NCBI GenBank assembly: GCA_031082155.1
Contig: JAVHLL010000023.1
Location: 1 to 46,388, forward strand
Origin: Thermodesulfovibrionales bacterium
GTDB taxonomy: Bacteria; Nitrospirota; Thermodesulfovibrionia; Thermodesulfovibrionales; SM23-35
Reading direction: 5' to 3'
DNA length: 46,388 nt
Under the pieces are notes generated by a model that saw only the letters and a list, made by a program, of their open reading frames with translations, was not told the origin of the DNA and ran no database searches. Below are positions 14,967-24,789 of the stretch, in pieces. A program made the position numbers and the translations under genes. The first letter of the stretch is position 1; each line of letters opens with the position of its first letter.

Positions 14967-17045
14967 TCAAGGGGTTTTCTCTTTGATGAAATCTTTTAGC
15001 GCCTCGTCCCCGGTGGTCCCCTGGTATCTGTCGATGTAGTCGGTAGTCACATTCCCGGCTTCTCTCTGGTTCCTTATGACATGCGGCGTGAGCAGTATGA
15101 TGAGTTCTGTTCTCTGGGTATTATCCGTTGTATTCGAAAAGAGATGTCCGATGATAGGAATTTTGCTGAGTATCGGGATGCCGTCTTTGGACTTTGTTGC
15201 ATCCTCCCGTATCAGTCCGCCGATAATAATCGTCTCACCGTCCTGCGCGACGAGGTTTGTAGTGGACTCCGTTTTGTTTATCGATGCAAAATCCTGATCG
15301 GCAACCTTCACATTATCTCCGAGCGAGGAAACTTCCTGGGTTATTTCCAGGGCAACCAGTCCGCTGTCGTTGATCTGCGGCTTCACATTCAGAATAATGC
15401 CGATATCTTTATATTGGATAGTGGAGGTTACCGTCGTCGTAGTCTCGATTCCCGTTGATGTCTGCGTAGCAAGTGGTATTTGCGACCCTACCTGAATCCT
15501 CGCTTCCCTGTTATCGGATACCAGAATATGCGGAGCTGCAAGGATCTTGGCTTTTGAATCCTTGAGCGCAGCCGCGAGGCGGGCTCTCACAATACCAGAC
15601 GGATCTGTGCCGACAAAGGTAAATCCGTCGCCCGCGCCGGTATTATAGGTTGTCCCCAATGGTTTACTGAAAAAGTCACCATCCAGGTTTATGTCGCGGT
15701 TAAATGGTTTTATTCCCGATATATTAATGTCTGAATTCAGAGACCAGGAGACGCCGAAGCTGAGGTTGTCGATCAGGTCAACCCTTGCAATAAGCCCTTC
15801 AATCACCACCTGCCTCGGCATGATATCAATCTTTTTGATCGTCTCTTCGATAAATGAATAGTCTGTAGGGCTTGCAAGGATAATCAGGGTATTCGTTATC
15901 TCATCTGCAAAAATCCGGGTATCTGCAGAGACAAAGGTCCCTCCGCTGGTCACTGTTGCTGCAGGTCCGGTTTGTGAAGCAGCTCCAGCAGGGGCAGGAG
16001 AAGGCGCAGAGGTCTTCCCGGCAGTCTTCGCAGTCTCTGTTTTTTGTGCGGTCGTTGAAGTGGTTGGAGACTGGGTCCCTGTAAAGATAGACTGGAGCAG
16101 TGAAGCGATATGGGTAGCCTTGCTGTTCTGTAAAGAATACACATAGATTTTGGGTTTGGCAACTGCAAACATGTTGTCAAATGTCACCACCCATTGTCTT
16201 ATGTATTCAAGCTGTGCTTGGGAAGATGCGACCACCAGAAGCGCATTCATGCGGAAAAAGGGGATGATCCTGACGGTGCCTCCCTTGAGGTGCAGTCCCA
16301 GAGCGTTTTCGATGTCGGGCATGGATTCCTTGATATCCAGATTCTTGAAGGTGAACATTTCGATTGCCACCTTGTCCGGATTTTTTCCCACCTGTGCATA
16401 AACGAGTTCTTTTGAAACTTCACTCAGGGGGACTATCCGGTACAAGCCTCCTTCTTCGACAAACCCTATGCCGTTGAGCCTGAAGATTATCTCCATGACG
16501 GAGAGGACTTCATCTTTCGGTATCGGGGTAACCGTGCGGAAATTCACCCTGCCCTTGACCTGGGGGTCAATAAGGTAATTCACCCTGAGCACGTCCGCGA
16601 AGATCGTCTGGGCGACTTCAAAAATATCCGCATCGTCAAAGAAGAAACTCACCGTCGGAGTTCCCGACTGCTTCTGTTCCTTTATCGGAGGAGCAGGTTC
16701 TTCTTTTATCTCGACCTGAACCGGGGCAGGCTGCTGTTCTTCTTCCTGCTCAAGTTCCTGTGGTTCTCTCACCGGCATTTCCTGCATATCTGTTTCTGTC
16801 GGCGTGCTGGTGACCGGCTTTAAACCCGAAGGTCCGGCTGTTTCCCTGCCGGGGAGCTTTTTTTTGAGTTTGTCCTGAATAGTAGAATCTATCTGCTGCT
16901 GCTTGTCCTGAATTAGTCTCCGCTGTTCCTCACCAATATCTTCTCCTGCTCCCTGTCCGGTTTCCTGAGAAAAGACAGGATAGGACATGCGCACTGAAAA
17001 GAGCATGCAAATAAGCAGGAAAACAGCAAATATCCTGAATCTCAA
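14967..17045 (-). CDS. gspD: Type II secretion-type secretin (GspD family)
   Basis: This 692-residue outer-membrane channel subunit has a signal peptide over about 1-27. A Gln/Glu/Pro-rich linker of about 100 residues follows, with helical and then low-complexity parts. Periplasmic domains: N0 at about 131-207 (VSFFFDDADIFEVAQTIFADV), N1 at about 228-290 and an N2/N3-type domain at 300-408, split by an Ala/Thr/Pro-rich loop (325-368). The secretin domain runs from about 412 to 657 and is typical: QVVIEGLIARVD, VRARLAAALKDSKAKILAAP, GSQIPL, IIIGGLIRED, IPILSKIPIIGHLF, ELIILLTPHVI. TTG is the start, with GGAGG 5 bases before it and the promoter at 17080-17108. No other gsp or pil genes are in the window, so whether it serves type II secretion or a type IV pilus-like system is open. 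The lack of an AMIN domain favours GspD over PilQ. Confidence 0.88.
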   Translation of the reverse strand: MRFRIFAVFLLICMLFSVRMSYPVFSQETGQGAGEDIGEEQRRLIQDKQQQIDSTIQDKLKKKLPGRETAGPSGLKPVTSTPTETDMQEMPVREPQELEQEEEQQPAPVQVEIKEEPAPPIKEQKQSGTPTVSFFFDDADIFEVAQTIFADVLRVNYLIDPQVKGRVNFRTVTPIPKDEVLSVMEIIFRLNGIGFVEEGGLYRIVPLSEVSKELVYAQVGKNPDKVAIEMFTFKNLDIKESMPDIENALGLHLKGGTVRIIPFFRMNALLVVASSQAQLEYIRQWVVTFDNMFAVAKPKIYVYSLQNSKATHIASLLQSIFTGTQSPTTSTTAQKTETAKTAGKTSAPSPAPAGAASQTGPAATVTSGGTFVSADTRIFADEITNTLIILASPTDYSFIEETIKKIDIMPRQVVIEGLIARVDLIDNLSFGVSWSLNSDINISGIKPFNRDINLDGDFFSKPLGTTYNTGAGDGFTFVGTDPSGIVRARLAAALKDSKAKILAAPHILVSDNREARIQVGSQIPLATQTSTGIETTTTVTSTIQYKDIGIILNVKPQINDSGLVALEITQEVSSLGDNVKVADQDFASINKTESTTNLVAQDGETIIIGGLIREDATKSKDGIPILSKIPIIGHLFSNTTDNTQRTELIILLTPHVIRNQREAGNVTTDYIDRYQGTTGDEALKDFIKEKTP

Positions 17046-17079
17046 AGAAGCCTCCTTCTTGCACTGCTATAATTTAGTA

Positions 17080-17108
17080 ACAATAATTTATTCGCAGGGT
17101 ATTGTCAA
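17080..17108 (-). promoter_or_regulatory. Sigma-70-type promoter for secretin-deacetylase operon
   Basis: Minus-strand TTGACA (17103-17108), 17-base spacer, TATTGT (17080-17085), about 35 bases before the TTG start at 17045. Confidence 0.7.
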
Positions 17109-17200
17109 GCTGCCGCTCTTCGGAAACTCATAAGAGATGAGGATTCCTGTTCATCGGGAATTTTTTTGAACACTTTCTGCATACAGGGAAAGTTACGTAC

Positions 17201-18295
17201 TCAGGAAGTTTTCCTGAAAACCACGTAATATCCATAATGGTGATACCCGATGAGCAGTTTTGAATCGATCGCTATACAGAGATCATAAAAGCAGTCAGAC
17301 ATCTGCTTGCTGACAAGCCCCGGGTATATCGAAGGTATCCAGTCGAATTTGCCGTTCGGATCGACATAGACATCCACCAGACACTCTTTGAGACCGTTCT
17401 TCCCGGCAGTGCTTTTCAGCGTTTCCAGGGAGAAATCAGCGCAATGATCATGCGGTGAAATCAGGCGGTAGACGCTATCGTAAAATCCACCGAAGCGCGG
17501 GAAAGAAAGATAAAGGTACCCGTCCTCCTTCAGAAGCCCTGCAACATGTTCAATGACATCCTGCCAGTCGCAGCAGTGTTCCAGCACATGGTGACCTGTT
17601 ATAAGGTCAAATTTTTCCCCGGGATTGAACGAGAGGATGTTGCTTTTCAGATAATTCGCTTTTTGAAAAATAGCCCCTGAGGGTTCATGGAGTTCATCAA
17701 TGGCCCAGAATGTAACGGCATCAGTATCGACGTGCTTCCCTGTAAAGAGAAACCGCCCGTTTTCTCCATACATGCCGCAAGTATGACCTGAACCGAAATC
17801 GAGAAGACTGATCTTACCCCTCCTGCTCACAAGAAATCCGATTAATCCTATAAATACATGAGAGACCATCTTCCAGAGATGTGCACGATCATAGGAATCG
17901 ATGAACTGTATGATGTCCTCCTGTTTTTTCACAGATACAGGATCTATTGCAAGCGGGAAATTACCGGGCAGAAAGTTTTTCCTGAAATAGTTTTCATACT
18001 CGGCACAGGAGACCGGGGCAACACCGGCTATTTGTTCATCAAGGTCTGTAAGATACCGGATAAGGATAAAGAAGGGATTATGCAAATGCTCTTTATTCTC
18101 GAGAATCATCCTCCGGACCGAATTGTGGAGAGGCGTGTCGATTCTCTGCCTGTCCCTGCCCGTGAGTTTATTCGCAGAGATATTGCCGCCGCTGTCCGGC
18201 GCTGCAACTCTCCCTGGCCAGCCAGGCATAAGGATTCTCAACAGGGAATCGAGAAAGGACAAGGCTGAACCTCCCACCGTGTTTCTGTCCGGCAT
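17201..18295 (-). CDS. Class I SAM-dependent methyltransferase
   Basis: This 364-residue cytoplasmic protein has a Rossmann methyltransferase domain in its C-terminal half. Motif I is LLDFGSGHTCGMYG (about 165-178), an acidic residue follows in the next strand (HVDTDAV), and motif IV is DLITGHHVLEHCCDWQDVI. Next comes LLKEDGYLYLSFPRFGG, the typical post-motif strand of the Methyltransf_11/23 group. The N-terminal ~150 residues are unassigned. As the last gene of the glycan operon, 3 bases behind another methyltransferase, it probably methylates a sugar or caps a glycan chain. The substrate is unknown. Confidence 0.82.
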   Translation of the reverse strand: MPDRNTVGGSALSFLDSLLRILMPGWPGRVAAPDSGGNISANKLTGRDRQRIDTPLHNSVRRMILENKEHLHNPFFILIRYLTDLDEQIAGVAPVSCAEYENYFRKNFLPGNFPLAIDPVSVKKQEDIIQFIDSYDRAHLWKMVSHVFIGLIGFLVSRRGKISLLDFGSGHTCGMYGENGRFLFTGKHVDTDAVTFWAIDELHEPSGAIFQKANYLKSNILSFNPGEKFDLITGHHVLEHCCDWQDVIEHVAGLLKEDGYLYLSFPRFGGFYDSVYRLISPHDHCADFSLETLKSTAGKNGLKECLVDVYVDPNGKFDWIPSIYPGLVSKQMSDCFYDLCIAIDSKLLIGYHHYGYYVVFRKTS

Positions 18296-18298
18296 TCT

Positions 18299-19159
18299 TT
18301 ACAGAGAACCTTTTTCAAGCCAGATGCTCGCGCCTACATAGTCTAACTGCAGAGGCATTTCACGGAAAAACTTTTCACGGAAAAAGTATGCCAGATATGT
18401 GTTGAAAAATTTGATCTTAAACTCGCTATTATACTGAAGAAATGCGCGGAGGATATATGCTTCATTCCATGCAAGACCTTCATAAAACCAGCTCTTCGGG
18501 TATTCGAAAGGATAAAAGATATCATGGAAATGGACATACACCCCGGACTGGAGAAGAGGCAATATGCGAAAAAAGATATGGTTCACATCGCTGTCCACTT
18601 TTGACACATGGGTGGAGTCGATGAACAGGACGTCTGACGCAGACAGAGTGGAAAAAACAGCAGGATCAACCTCCTGAAGCCTGCTCGGTATAATTTCGAT
18701 CTGCCGTTCGTCCGTATCCTTAAGAAGTGAGAGCAGCAATTCAGGATACGGCTCAATAAAAGTACACGCGGCACGGTTTCCCATGAAAATCTCATTCACA
18801 TCCAGCATGAGACACGATGAGAAGCCTGAACCTATCTCTATGATCTTCTTCGGCTTCAGATACCGCAACATGCAGTAGAGGATTAACGCATCAGAATGGC
18901 TGTAACTTGGGTTGCTGAGAGAGAAACGCAGGCCTTCCCTCCTGTGTGCTTCAAACGGAAACTCCCCATAGAATTTCCTGAATTCCTCCAGGAGTGCGAG
19001 TTGCTCTTTTATGCGCATATCGACCCCGGGAAGCGCTTCCGGCCACTGATCAAAGATATATTCTTCCCGCAGTTTAATCTCTTCTAGGGAAGGAATCGGT
19101 GAAAAGAAATGTCCGGGCGGGAATGCAAACTCACCGTTCTTGTCCTGGTCTTCCGACAT
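18299..19159 (-). CDS. Class I SAM-dependent methyltransferase (Methyltransf_24-like)
   Basis: This 286-residue cytoplasmic protein has motif I KKIIEIGSGFSSCLML at about 105-120, then FIEPYPELL. DVLFIDSTHVSKVDSDVNHI and VYVHFHDIF form the metal-assisted active site seen in CmcI/catechol-O-methyltransferase-like enzymes, where the Asp and His residues hold a divalent ion. Such proteins in glycan clusters methylate sugar hydroxyls. That use here is inferred from the neighbouring glycosyltransferases. It lies 38 bases after the GT4 gene and 3 bases before the next methyltransferase. Confidence 0.8.
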   Translation of the reverse strand: MSEDQDKNGEFAFPPGHFFSPIPSLEEIKLREEYIFDQWPEALPGVDMRIKEQLALLEEFRKFYGEFPFEAHRREGLRFSLSNPSYSHSDALILYCMLRYLKPKKIIEIGSGFSSCLMLDVNEIFMGNRAACTFIEPYPELLLSLLKDTDERQIEIIPSRLQEVDPAVFSTLSASDVLFIDSTHVSKVDSDVNHIFFRILPLLQSGVYVHFHDIFYPFEYPKSWFYEGLAWNEAYILRAFLQYNSEFKIKFFNTYLAYFFREKFFREMPLQLDYVGASIWLEKGSL

Positions 19160-19197
19160 CCTATGACTCCTGCACTCTGAAAAAGTTTTCCCCGTCG

Positions 19198-20400
19198 TTA
19201 CTGCAGGAGAGATCGATAGACAGCAAAAGTGATTTTCGACATATCATCTACTGTTTTTAACCTCCCCCTTGCCTTTTTGACCGCTTCATTGAGAAAATCC
19301 ATCACGACCGGATTGCGCTTGATATCCTCTATGATCTCGATGATCCTCGGTAAAGGGTTCTCAACAGGCACAAGAAATCCAGCGGACTCACTCGCAACTC
19401 TTTCCCGGAGGGCGCCCCCATCGGTTGCAATCACCGGGACGCTGCTCGCTATCGATTCTGACAGGGTGTATGAGAATGTTTCAGGCCAGTTTGAGAGCAA
19501 GAGGATCACATCAGGATTTACCTCGTGTATTTTTTTCACGACATTGTCTCTTGTATATCCACCTGCCACAAAAAGATTTTTACTGGAGGGAACCATCAGA
19601 GGATCAAAAATATTTCCAATAATACTGAATTTGACCGATTCTGAATTTTTATAGTATTTCACAAGTTCAGCAAAGGTCTTGTTCCCCTTATAATGCAAAT
19701 AATTGCCGAGAAAAGCCAGGCTCAATATTTCGTTTTTTTTCTCTCTTCTGGCGGTCCGGAGGATTTCCTTGTCAACACCAAATTCTACTACTTTACACCG
19801 TTCCCCCGTGAGTCCCTTATAGAGACTGAGGCAAACCTCTCTCACATAGAAAGAAGGCACAATAACCATGTCGAGCAGGCTAAAAAGATAATCAATGTAC
19901 AGCCGCCTTTCCTTCACATACCCCTGCGGGACATGGTAGTTATTCATGGTGAGACACTTGTAACACACCGTTTCATTGTCTTCGAACCAGCAGAAATCCG
20001 GTGCCAGCAATATACAATTAATGCACCAGAAATAATATTCGTGAAGGGTCGCAAGGACTTTCTTTTTTCTCTGTTTCGCTATTTCTATGAGGGACAAGGG
20101 AAGCGTCCGTATGCTCTGAAAATGCACTATGTCCGCATCGGTATCATCGAGGATTTTATGGAAAACGACCTCAGTTTCATAATCTCTGAGTCTGTGGTCA
20201 TCCAGTCTTCTCCCGTTATATTTCAGCTCCTCAATCCGGCAGTCCTTATACGACCTGAGACATATGGAATCCCTTTCAGGGAAGACGACAGAGACAGGCA
20301 TATTGTTCCTGACAAAATAACTGATTAAGTCAAGCTGATGATACTCTATGCCTCCGGGATACCCGTCAGGTTTCTGATCTATTACATACAGGACATTCAA
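19198..20400 (-). CDS. GT4-family glycosyltransferase (pair 3)
   Basis: This retaining glycosyltransferase of about 400 residues has a GT-B fold: an N-terminal Rossmann domain (NVLYVIDQKPDGYPGGIEYH) and a C-terminal nucleotide-sugar domain with LAFLGNYLHYKGNKTF, then ESIASSVPVIATDGGALRE, where the Glu of the family's ESxxxG-like motif is present. A Cys cluster near residues 140-165 (CINCILL, then CWFEDNETVCYKCL) is unusual and is paralleled in the other two GT4 proteins here. The frame is open back to 20490, but TTG at 20400 is the likely start: GGAGG lies 6 bases before it and the family N-terminus begins there. It overlaps the end of the upstream GT2-GT2 gene by 35 bases, so the two are probably translationally coupled. 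Confidence 0.85.
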   Translation of the reverse strand: MNVLYVIDQKPDGYPGGIEYHQLDLISYFVRNNMPVSVVFPERDSICLRSYKDCRIEELKYNGRRLDDHRLRDYETEVVFHKILDDTDADIVHFQSIRTLPLSLIEIAKQRKKKVLATLHEYYFWCINCILLAPDFCWFEDNETVCYKCLTMNNYHVPQGYVKERRLYIDYLFSLLDMVIVPSFYVREVCLSLYKGLTGERCKVVEFGVDKEILRTARREKKNEILSLAFLGNYLHYKGNKTFAELVKYYKNSESVKFSIIGNIFDPLMVPSSKNLFVAGGYTRDNVVKKIHEVNPDVILLLSNWPETFSYTLSESIASSVPVIATDGGALRERVASESAGFLVPVENPLPRIIEIIEDIKRNPVVMDFLNEAVKKARGRLKTVDDMSKITFAVYRSLLQ

Positions 20401-22576
20401 CTGTATCCTCCATTCGCCGTAGTCTGAAACTGATGTACGCGTGGATTGGGGCAAGATTCCCGCTGAGTGCTTTTGCAACGAGGTCGGCATATTCCGGATG
20501 GAGGGCCTTTAACGTCTCGAGATTCTTCTCAATCATAAGGTTCTTTTCCCTTAATACTTCCGGGTCCTTTACCGATTCGAAAGATACACCGCCGATATGA
20601 TAGATATAGGTTGAGTCGTCAAGAACATGAATATACCCCTTTTTCAGTGCCCTCATGCAGAAATCGGTTTCTTCAGCGTAACCCCTGCCAAAAGATTTTT
20701 CATCAAAATATCCGAGATCATTCAGTACAGACCGTTTTATATACATACAGAAACCTACTCCCGCAGGGATTTCCGGATAGTATCGCAGGGAAATCTTCTC
20801 AAGGAATTCAGCGAAGGCGCCGATGTCCATTCCATTCGGTATTGAGTTATAGTGAAAAGGCTCGGGGATGCCATTAATCGTTACATAATTGGAGAGAGGA
20901 GTCGCGGTAGCAACTCGCAGTCTCGAATAGGCGGCTCGCTGCAGTTTGCTTATCCAGTTCCTGGTAACAATGGTATCGGAGTTTAAAAGGATTACATCTT
21001 CATGGGTGGATTCCATCCCTCTGTTTACGGTTTTTGTAAAACCCAGATTACTCTCATTGTATACGATGTGTATTTTTTTCTTATCCTTCTCCCCGTCTAT
21101 TTTTTTCAGATACTTATGGATGCGGACATCTGTGCTTTTGTCATCAATAATCATCACCGTATGATACGAAAGATCTGTATTCCTGAGGATACTCTCCATA
21201 CAATCTCTGATACATTCATATCCGTTAAAAACGGGGACAATGATATGGACGGGAGCCTGGATAAAATCATATCGAACAGACATGGGGGAACCTTCAGCAA
21301 AATGTATTGACCTGAGCCTCTTGAGTTTCAGCTTGAATTTTAAAGCATCAAAATTCATGTGGCTCTTTCTCCTGACCCTGCACATGAACCCCTTCATGCC
21401 TTCATTTTTTATCACCTTGACACTCTTCAGAAACAAATCGTAAAAAAATCTTCTCCTTGTCCCTAAAGGAGCAATTTTTTCCTTTATGGTCCGGTACCGT
21501 TCTATTAAATTCCAGCCTATACTGCTTGACAACTCCATGACATAGTTCCGCAGGCCCATTAATTCATCGAAGAGAGCATTTTTATCAAATTCGATCTGCT
21601 GCATCTCTGCCCGAAGTTTCCTTTGCTCAGATTCAAGCCGTTTCTTTTCGACCTCAAGCCGTCCCTTTATGTAGTTCAGTCTCAACTTTTCTGATCTGAG
21701 ATGCCTCAGTTCATCGGTCAAGTCCAGCTTTTCCTTGAAGTACTCGGATTCCTTTTTGATAAGTTCATCGTAAAATTTCTGCCGTTCGGCTGCATTATGT
21801 ACACAGTAGGCATAAATCGTCTCAGTAGTAATTTTTTCCTTGTTTTCACTCAAAACCCTCTGATAGGCCTCTCTGCTGAAATCTTCGAGGAGAGCCCTCC
21901 TGTTGATCTGGGATTCATCACTCCATTGATTATATCTGGCTGTTATTCTGCGTATATGTTCAAACCAATATGTTTGGGATAAGGCAATGAGTAGCATCCA
22001 GTCTTCGAAAATCTCAAACCGCTCGTCAAAACGAGCCTGCGCAAGCACGTCACGGGAAAACAAAAGACACATGAAAGGGATATAATTCTGCATCAGCATA
22101 ATCTGAGGCGAATAATTGTGCGAACAATTTACCTGCTTGGATTTTTCGAAGATTTCCCCGTCTTTATCAATCTGGATAAATATGGTATCTGCGTCCGTAT
22201 AGGCAATTTTGAGTTGACTCCCTCTCAGTGTATCGGTAAGAACCAATACGTGATCAGGGTAGTATTCGTCATCGTCGTCCAGGAAACCAATGTAGTCGCC
22301 GTGAGCATTCTCTATCCCTACATTGCCTGCATGCGCCCTGCCGCTATTCTCTTCCAGCCTCACGTATGTGAGGGATATCGTGTCCAGGATGCTCTCTGTT
22401 TTTTCCATGACGAGGTCACATCCGCCGTCATTCACAAGCACCACTTCGATGGGCCGGTATATCTGCGCTGCGATGCTTTTCAGCGCCCTTTCCAGAAGAA
22501 CAGGCCTGTCTTTAGTTCTTACGATTATTGATACTAAAGGGTTCTCTGTGCTGATGTTCATCGCTTCTTTGAGCAT
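20366..22576 (-). CDS. Two-domain GT2 glycosyltransferase with central coiled coil (pair 3)
   Basis: This 736-residue protein contains two GT-A (GT2) domains. Domain 1 covers about 13-225: VSIIVRTKDRPVLLERAL, then IGFLDDDDEYYPDH, the Asp-rich metal/nucleotide-sugar site. Residues about 268-345 are a charged heptad-like coiled coil (ELRHLRSEKLRLNYIKGRL onward). Domain 2 covers about 445-700: VHIIVPVFNGYECIRDCMES, LLNSDTIV as DxD site, then GYAEETDFCMRALKKGY. Two active sites in one chain suggest it adds two sugars or polymerises an alternating unit. The coil may scaffold partners. The ATG at 22576 is used; the ATG at 22561 (MNISTENP) is an equally possible start. A Cys-x2-Cys (CPVC) stands at the very end. 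Confidence 0.87.
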   Translation of the reverse strand: MLKEAMNISTENPLVSIIVRTKDRPVLLERALKSIAAQIYRPIEVVLVNDGGCDLVMEKTESILDTISLTYVRLEENSGRAHAGNVGIENAHGDYIGFLDDDDEYYPDHVLVLTDTLRGSQLKIAYTDADTIFIQIDKDGEIFEKSKQVNCSHNYSPQIMLMQNYIPFMCLLFSRDVLAQARFDERFEIFEDWMLLIALSQTYWFEHIRRITARYNQWSDESQINRRALLEDFSREAYQRVLSENKEKITTETIYAYCVHNAAERQKFYDELIKKESEYFKEKLDLTDELRHLRSEKLRLNYIKGRLEVEKKRLESEQRKLRAEMQQIEFDKNALFDELMGLRNYVMELSSSIGWNLIERYRTIKEKIAPLGTRRRFFYDLFLKSVKVIKNEGMKGFMCRVRRKSHMNFDALKFKLKLKRLRSIHFAEGSPMSVRYDFIQAPVHIIVPVFNGYECIRDCMESILRNTDLSYHTVMIIDDKSTDVRIHKYLKKIDGEKDKKKIHIVYNESNLGFTKTVNRGMESTHEDVILLNSDTIVTRNWISKLQRAAYSRLRVATATPLSNYVTINGIPEPFHYNSIPNGMDIGAFAEFLEKISLRYYPEIPAGVGFCMYIKRSVLNDLGYFDEKSFGRGYAEETDFCMRALKKGYIHVLDDSTYIYHIGGVSFESVKDPEVLREKNLMIEKNLETLKALHPEYADLVAKALSGNLAPIHAYISFRLRRMEDTVECPVCNRSET

Positions 22577-22655
22577 GAGAGATATATCATGCGCACCATT
22601 ATATGATAATTATAGAGGTTTCTGTCCAATTTCTTCCTTCCCTGCTCGCAGCTGT

Positions 22656-23555
22656 TCACCGGAGCGCCCTGTAGCCTCTCCAGTATGCGAGATATTTCGA
22701 CAGCCTGATAACAGGGATCAGGGGCATTTTCTTTCCGTACCCTCTCATTCGAAAATACCGCACATGCATCTTGAGATCATCTATCACGGTCCTCACCTTT
22801 GCACGCATAGAGGGACAGAATTCATTGATCACGTCAATACCGTACTTGTCTTTCAATATCCTGAAAGTCTTTCCATCCCGATACGCGTAGAGGGTGGCCC
22901 TTTTGAGTGAAAAAGGATGGGTGTGGTACACTGCCGCCCTGGTATTATATTGAAAAAAATATTTATCTTTCAGTAAAAGATACCACAAATAATCCTCCCA
23001 GCTCGGCAATTCCTCATCAAATGGCTGTATCAGCCATATGTGCTTCAAAAACGCACAGTTTGCGTTCGAAAAGGGTACTCTGCCGTCTTTTTTCTCCTTT
23101 TCAGGGAAATGCTTCCAGAGTGAAACCTCTTCGAATGGATTGATTCCTTCTATCGGAACTTGTCGTCCATAAATTGCATGCGCGGTACCCGATAAAATAG
23201 GGCCCACCAGCTCTTTCAGCCATGTATTTCCCACGGGGACGCAATGGGCAGAGAGAGAACAGATGATTTCACCGCGGGCACTGGCAATTCCGCAATTAAG
23301 CGCATATCCATAGGTAAACCGTTCTGCGGGGATAGTAATAATTTTTATCGGATAGCCCCCTGCGATTGCAAGAGTTCCGTCAGTCGAACTCGAATCCACG
23401 AGGATAATCTCGAAAGGGGAAACCTGTTGCTGATTGAAAAGCACTTGAAGGGTCTTGCCGATACTTGCTTCCTCATTTTTCGTACGGATGACTATGGAAA
23501 TCTGTTTCTCAATAGGTTTCATAAAATCCGCGCAGGACCGGCACCTGCTATCCAT
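22656..23555 (-). CDS. GT2-family glycosyltransferase
   Basis: This single-domain GT-A glycosyltransferase has about 299 residues. It begins with a short Cys-containing lead and then QISIVIRTKNEEASIGKTL, followed by IILVDSSSTDGTLAIA. At the position of the usual DxD motif it has SLSAHCVPVGN. This SAH/SGHxVP variant occurs in a subset of GT2 enzymes of polysaccharide loci, but it lacks the second Asp, so metal binding may differ. PSWEDYLWYLLL supplies the catalytic-base ED. The frame is open to 23600; I favour ATG at 23555 because it overlaps the stop of the preceding GT4 gene (ATGGATAG) and follows a GGAAGG tract. ATG at 23522 (MKPIEK) is possible. Confidence 0.8.
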   Translation of the reverse strand: MDSRCRSCADFMKPIEKQISIVIRTKNEEASIGKTLQVLFNQQQVSPFEIILVDSSSTDGTLAIAGGYPIKIITIPAERFTYGYALNCGIASARGEIICSLSAHCVPVGNTWLKELVGPILSGTAHAIYGRQVPIEGINPFEEVSLWKHFPEKEKKDGRVPFSNANCAFLKHIWLIQPFDEELPSWEDYLWYLLLKDKYFFQYNTRAAVYHTHPFSLKRATLYAYRDGKTFRILKDKYGIDVINEFCPSMRAKVRTVIDDLKMHVRYFRMRGYGKKMPLIPVIRLSKYLAYWRGYRALR

Positions 23556-24789
23556 TCCCCCTTCCATAAAGACATTCAAGCATAAATGCCTCCTCCTCAA
23601 TTCGTGGCGGGGGGACTATATTCTCTCTCAGCATGCCGGGAAGTGAAGGATCAGCGGCGATTCTCCCGATTATTTCACCAAGAGTCTCAGGATGGTTCAC
23701 AGAAAAAACAAAGCCATTCACTCCGTCGCTGACATATTCGTAGGCGCTGCCTACGATATCCGATACCAGAACAGGGACAGAACATAAAAGGCTCTCAGTC
23801 ACTACAAGGCCGTAGCTTTCGAGTGTTGTGGAGGGGACTACGGTCATATCAATGCTGCTGAATATATCCTGGAGCTGGTCATGTGAATATTTTCCGAGGA
23901 ATTTTATCCGCATATCGTCTTTTATGGAATTCCGGAGTTCATGAAAAAAATCCCTCTCCCACACCCATTCCTTATAAATATCTCCGTGTATGTGCAATGC
24001 AATCTTGTCGCTCTTCACCCGTTTAAATGATTGCACAAGCAGATCGACTCCCTTGAATCGGGTGATTAATCCCGTGTATCCGAAGACAAGAGGACCATTG
24101 TGTTTTCGGTGTATCCTCCCTGAAGGAGCGGCGATACGGGCGTAATCGACCCCGTGTTTCACTAAGGCAATCTCCTTATGCCAGCCGTTCTGTTCGAAAA
24201 TTTTTCTAATAAACCGTGAGGGAGCTATAATATGATCAGCTTTTTGGAATAATGCATATGCATGAGCATACCGCTGAATCACCGAGGATTCTGCCCCGCA
24301 TTCCTCCATGCATTTCCTGCCTTCCATGGGTGAATTACATGGCGAATAATCCGGCTTGAAAAATCTGCCCCGCGGACACAAAAGCCAGAAATCGGTTAGG
24401 GTCAGAAAAAGAGGAATGTTCAGGTGATGCGCACTGTTGATTACGGAGCAGAGTTTCATGGGGTGAGCGACATGGACGATATCGATATGTTCCTGCTGAA
24501 GGAGATCGCAGAGATGTGTTTCCATAAGAGAATCGCCGGTTCTGTATCCGATATCCGGCGGTATTTCATTATGCCGGACACAGAGGACAGGCACCTGCTC
24601 ATATGAATATTTTTTCAAAAACATATCCCCCCATCGGGAATATCCGTTTTTCTTGTCATCCATTCCATACGTGAGCACCTTCACCCTGTGACCTGTCCTT
24701 TGCATCTGTTTGCTGATATTCAGGACATACCGCTCTACCCCGCCATAAAAAAGAGGGAAAAAATCATTCACGACATAGAGGATATTCAT
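23548..24789 (-). CDS. GT4-family glycosyltransferase (pair 2)
   Basis: This 413-residue GT-B glycosyltransferase has an N-terminal domain starting MNILYVVNDFFPLFYGGVERY, with the glycine-rich acceptor loop. The C-terminal domain has VFGYTGLITRFKGVDLLV and then ESLLCSVPVLVSDIVGSAYE, the donor-binding helix with its conserved Glu. It has a Cys-rich stretch near 118-145 (CPRGRFFKPDYSPC, then CMEECG). It is clearly paralogous to the 29808-31055 protein, sharing ERYVLN-SKQ and VKVLTY. Its ATG overlaps the stop of the preceding GT2-GT2 gene as ATGA, so translation is coupled. Sugar donor and acceptor are not predictable. Confidence 0.88.
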   Translation of the reverse strand: MNILYVVNDFFPLFYGGVERYVLNISKQMQRTGHRVKVLTYGMDDKKNGYSRWGDMFLKKYSYEQVPVLCVRHNEIPPDIGYRTGDSLMETHLCDLLQQEHIDIVHVAHPMKLCSVINSAHHLNIPLFLTLTDFWLLCPRGRFFKPDYSPCNSPMEGRKCMEECGAESSVIQRYAHAYALFQKADHIIAPSRFIRKIFEQNGWHKEIALVKHGVDYARIAAPSGRIHRKHNGPLVFGYTGLITRFKGVDLLVQSFKRVKSDKIALHIHGDIYKEWVWERDFFHELRNSIKDDMRIKFLGKYSHDQLQDIFSSIDMTVVPSTTLESYGLVVTESLLCSVPVLVSDIVGSAYEYVSDGVNGFVFSVNHPETLGEIIGRIAADPSLPGMLRENIVPPPRIEEEAFMLECLYGRGNG

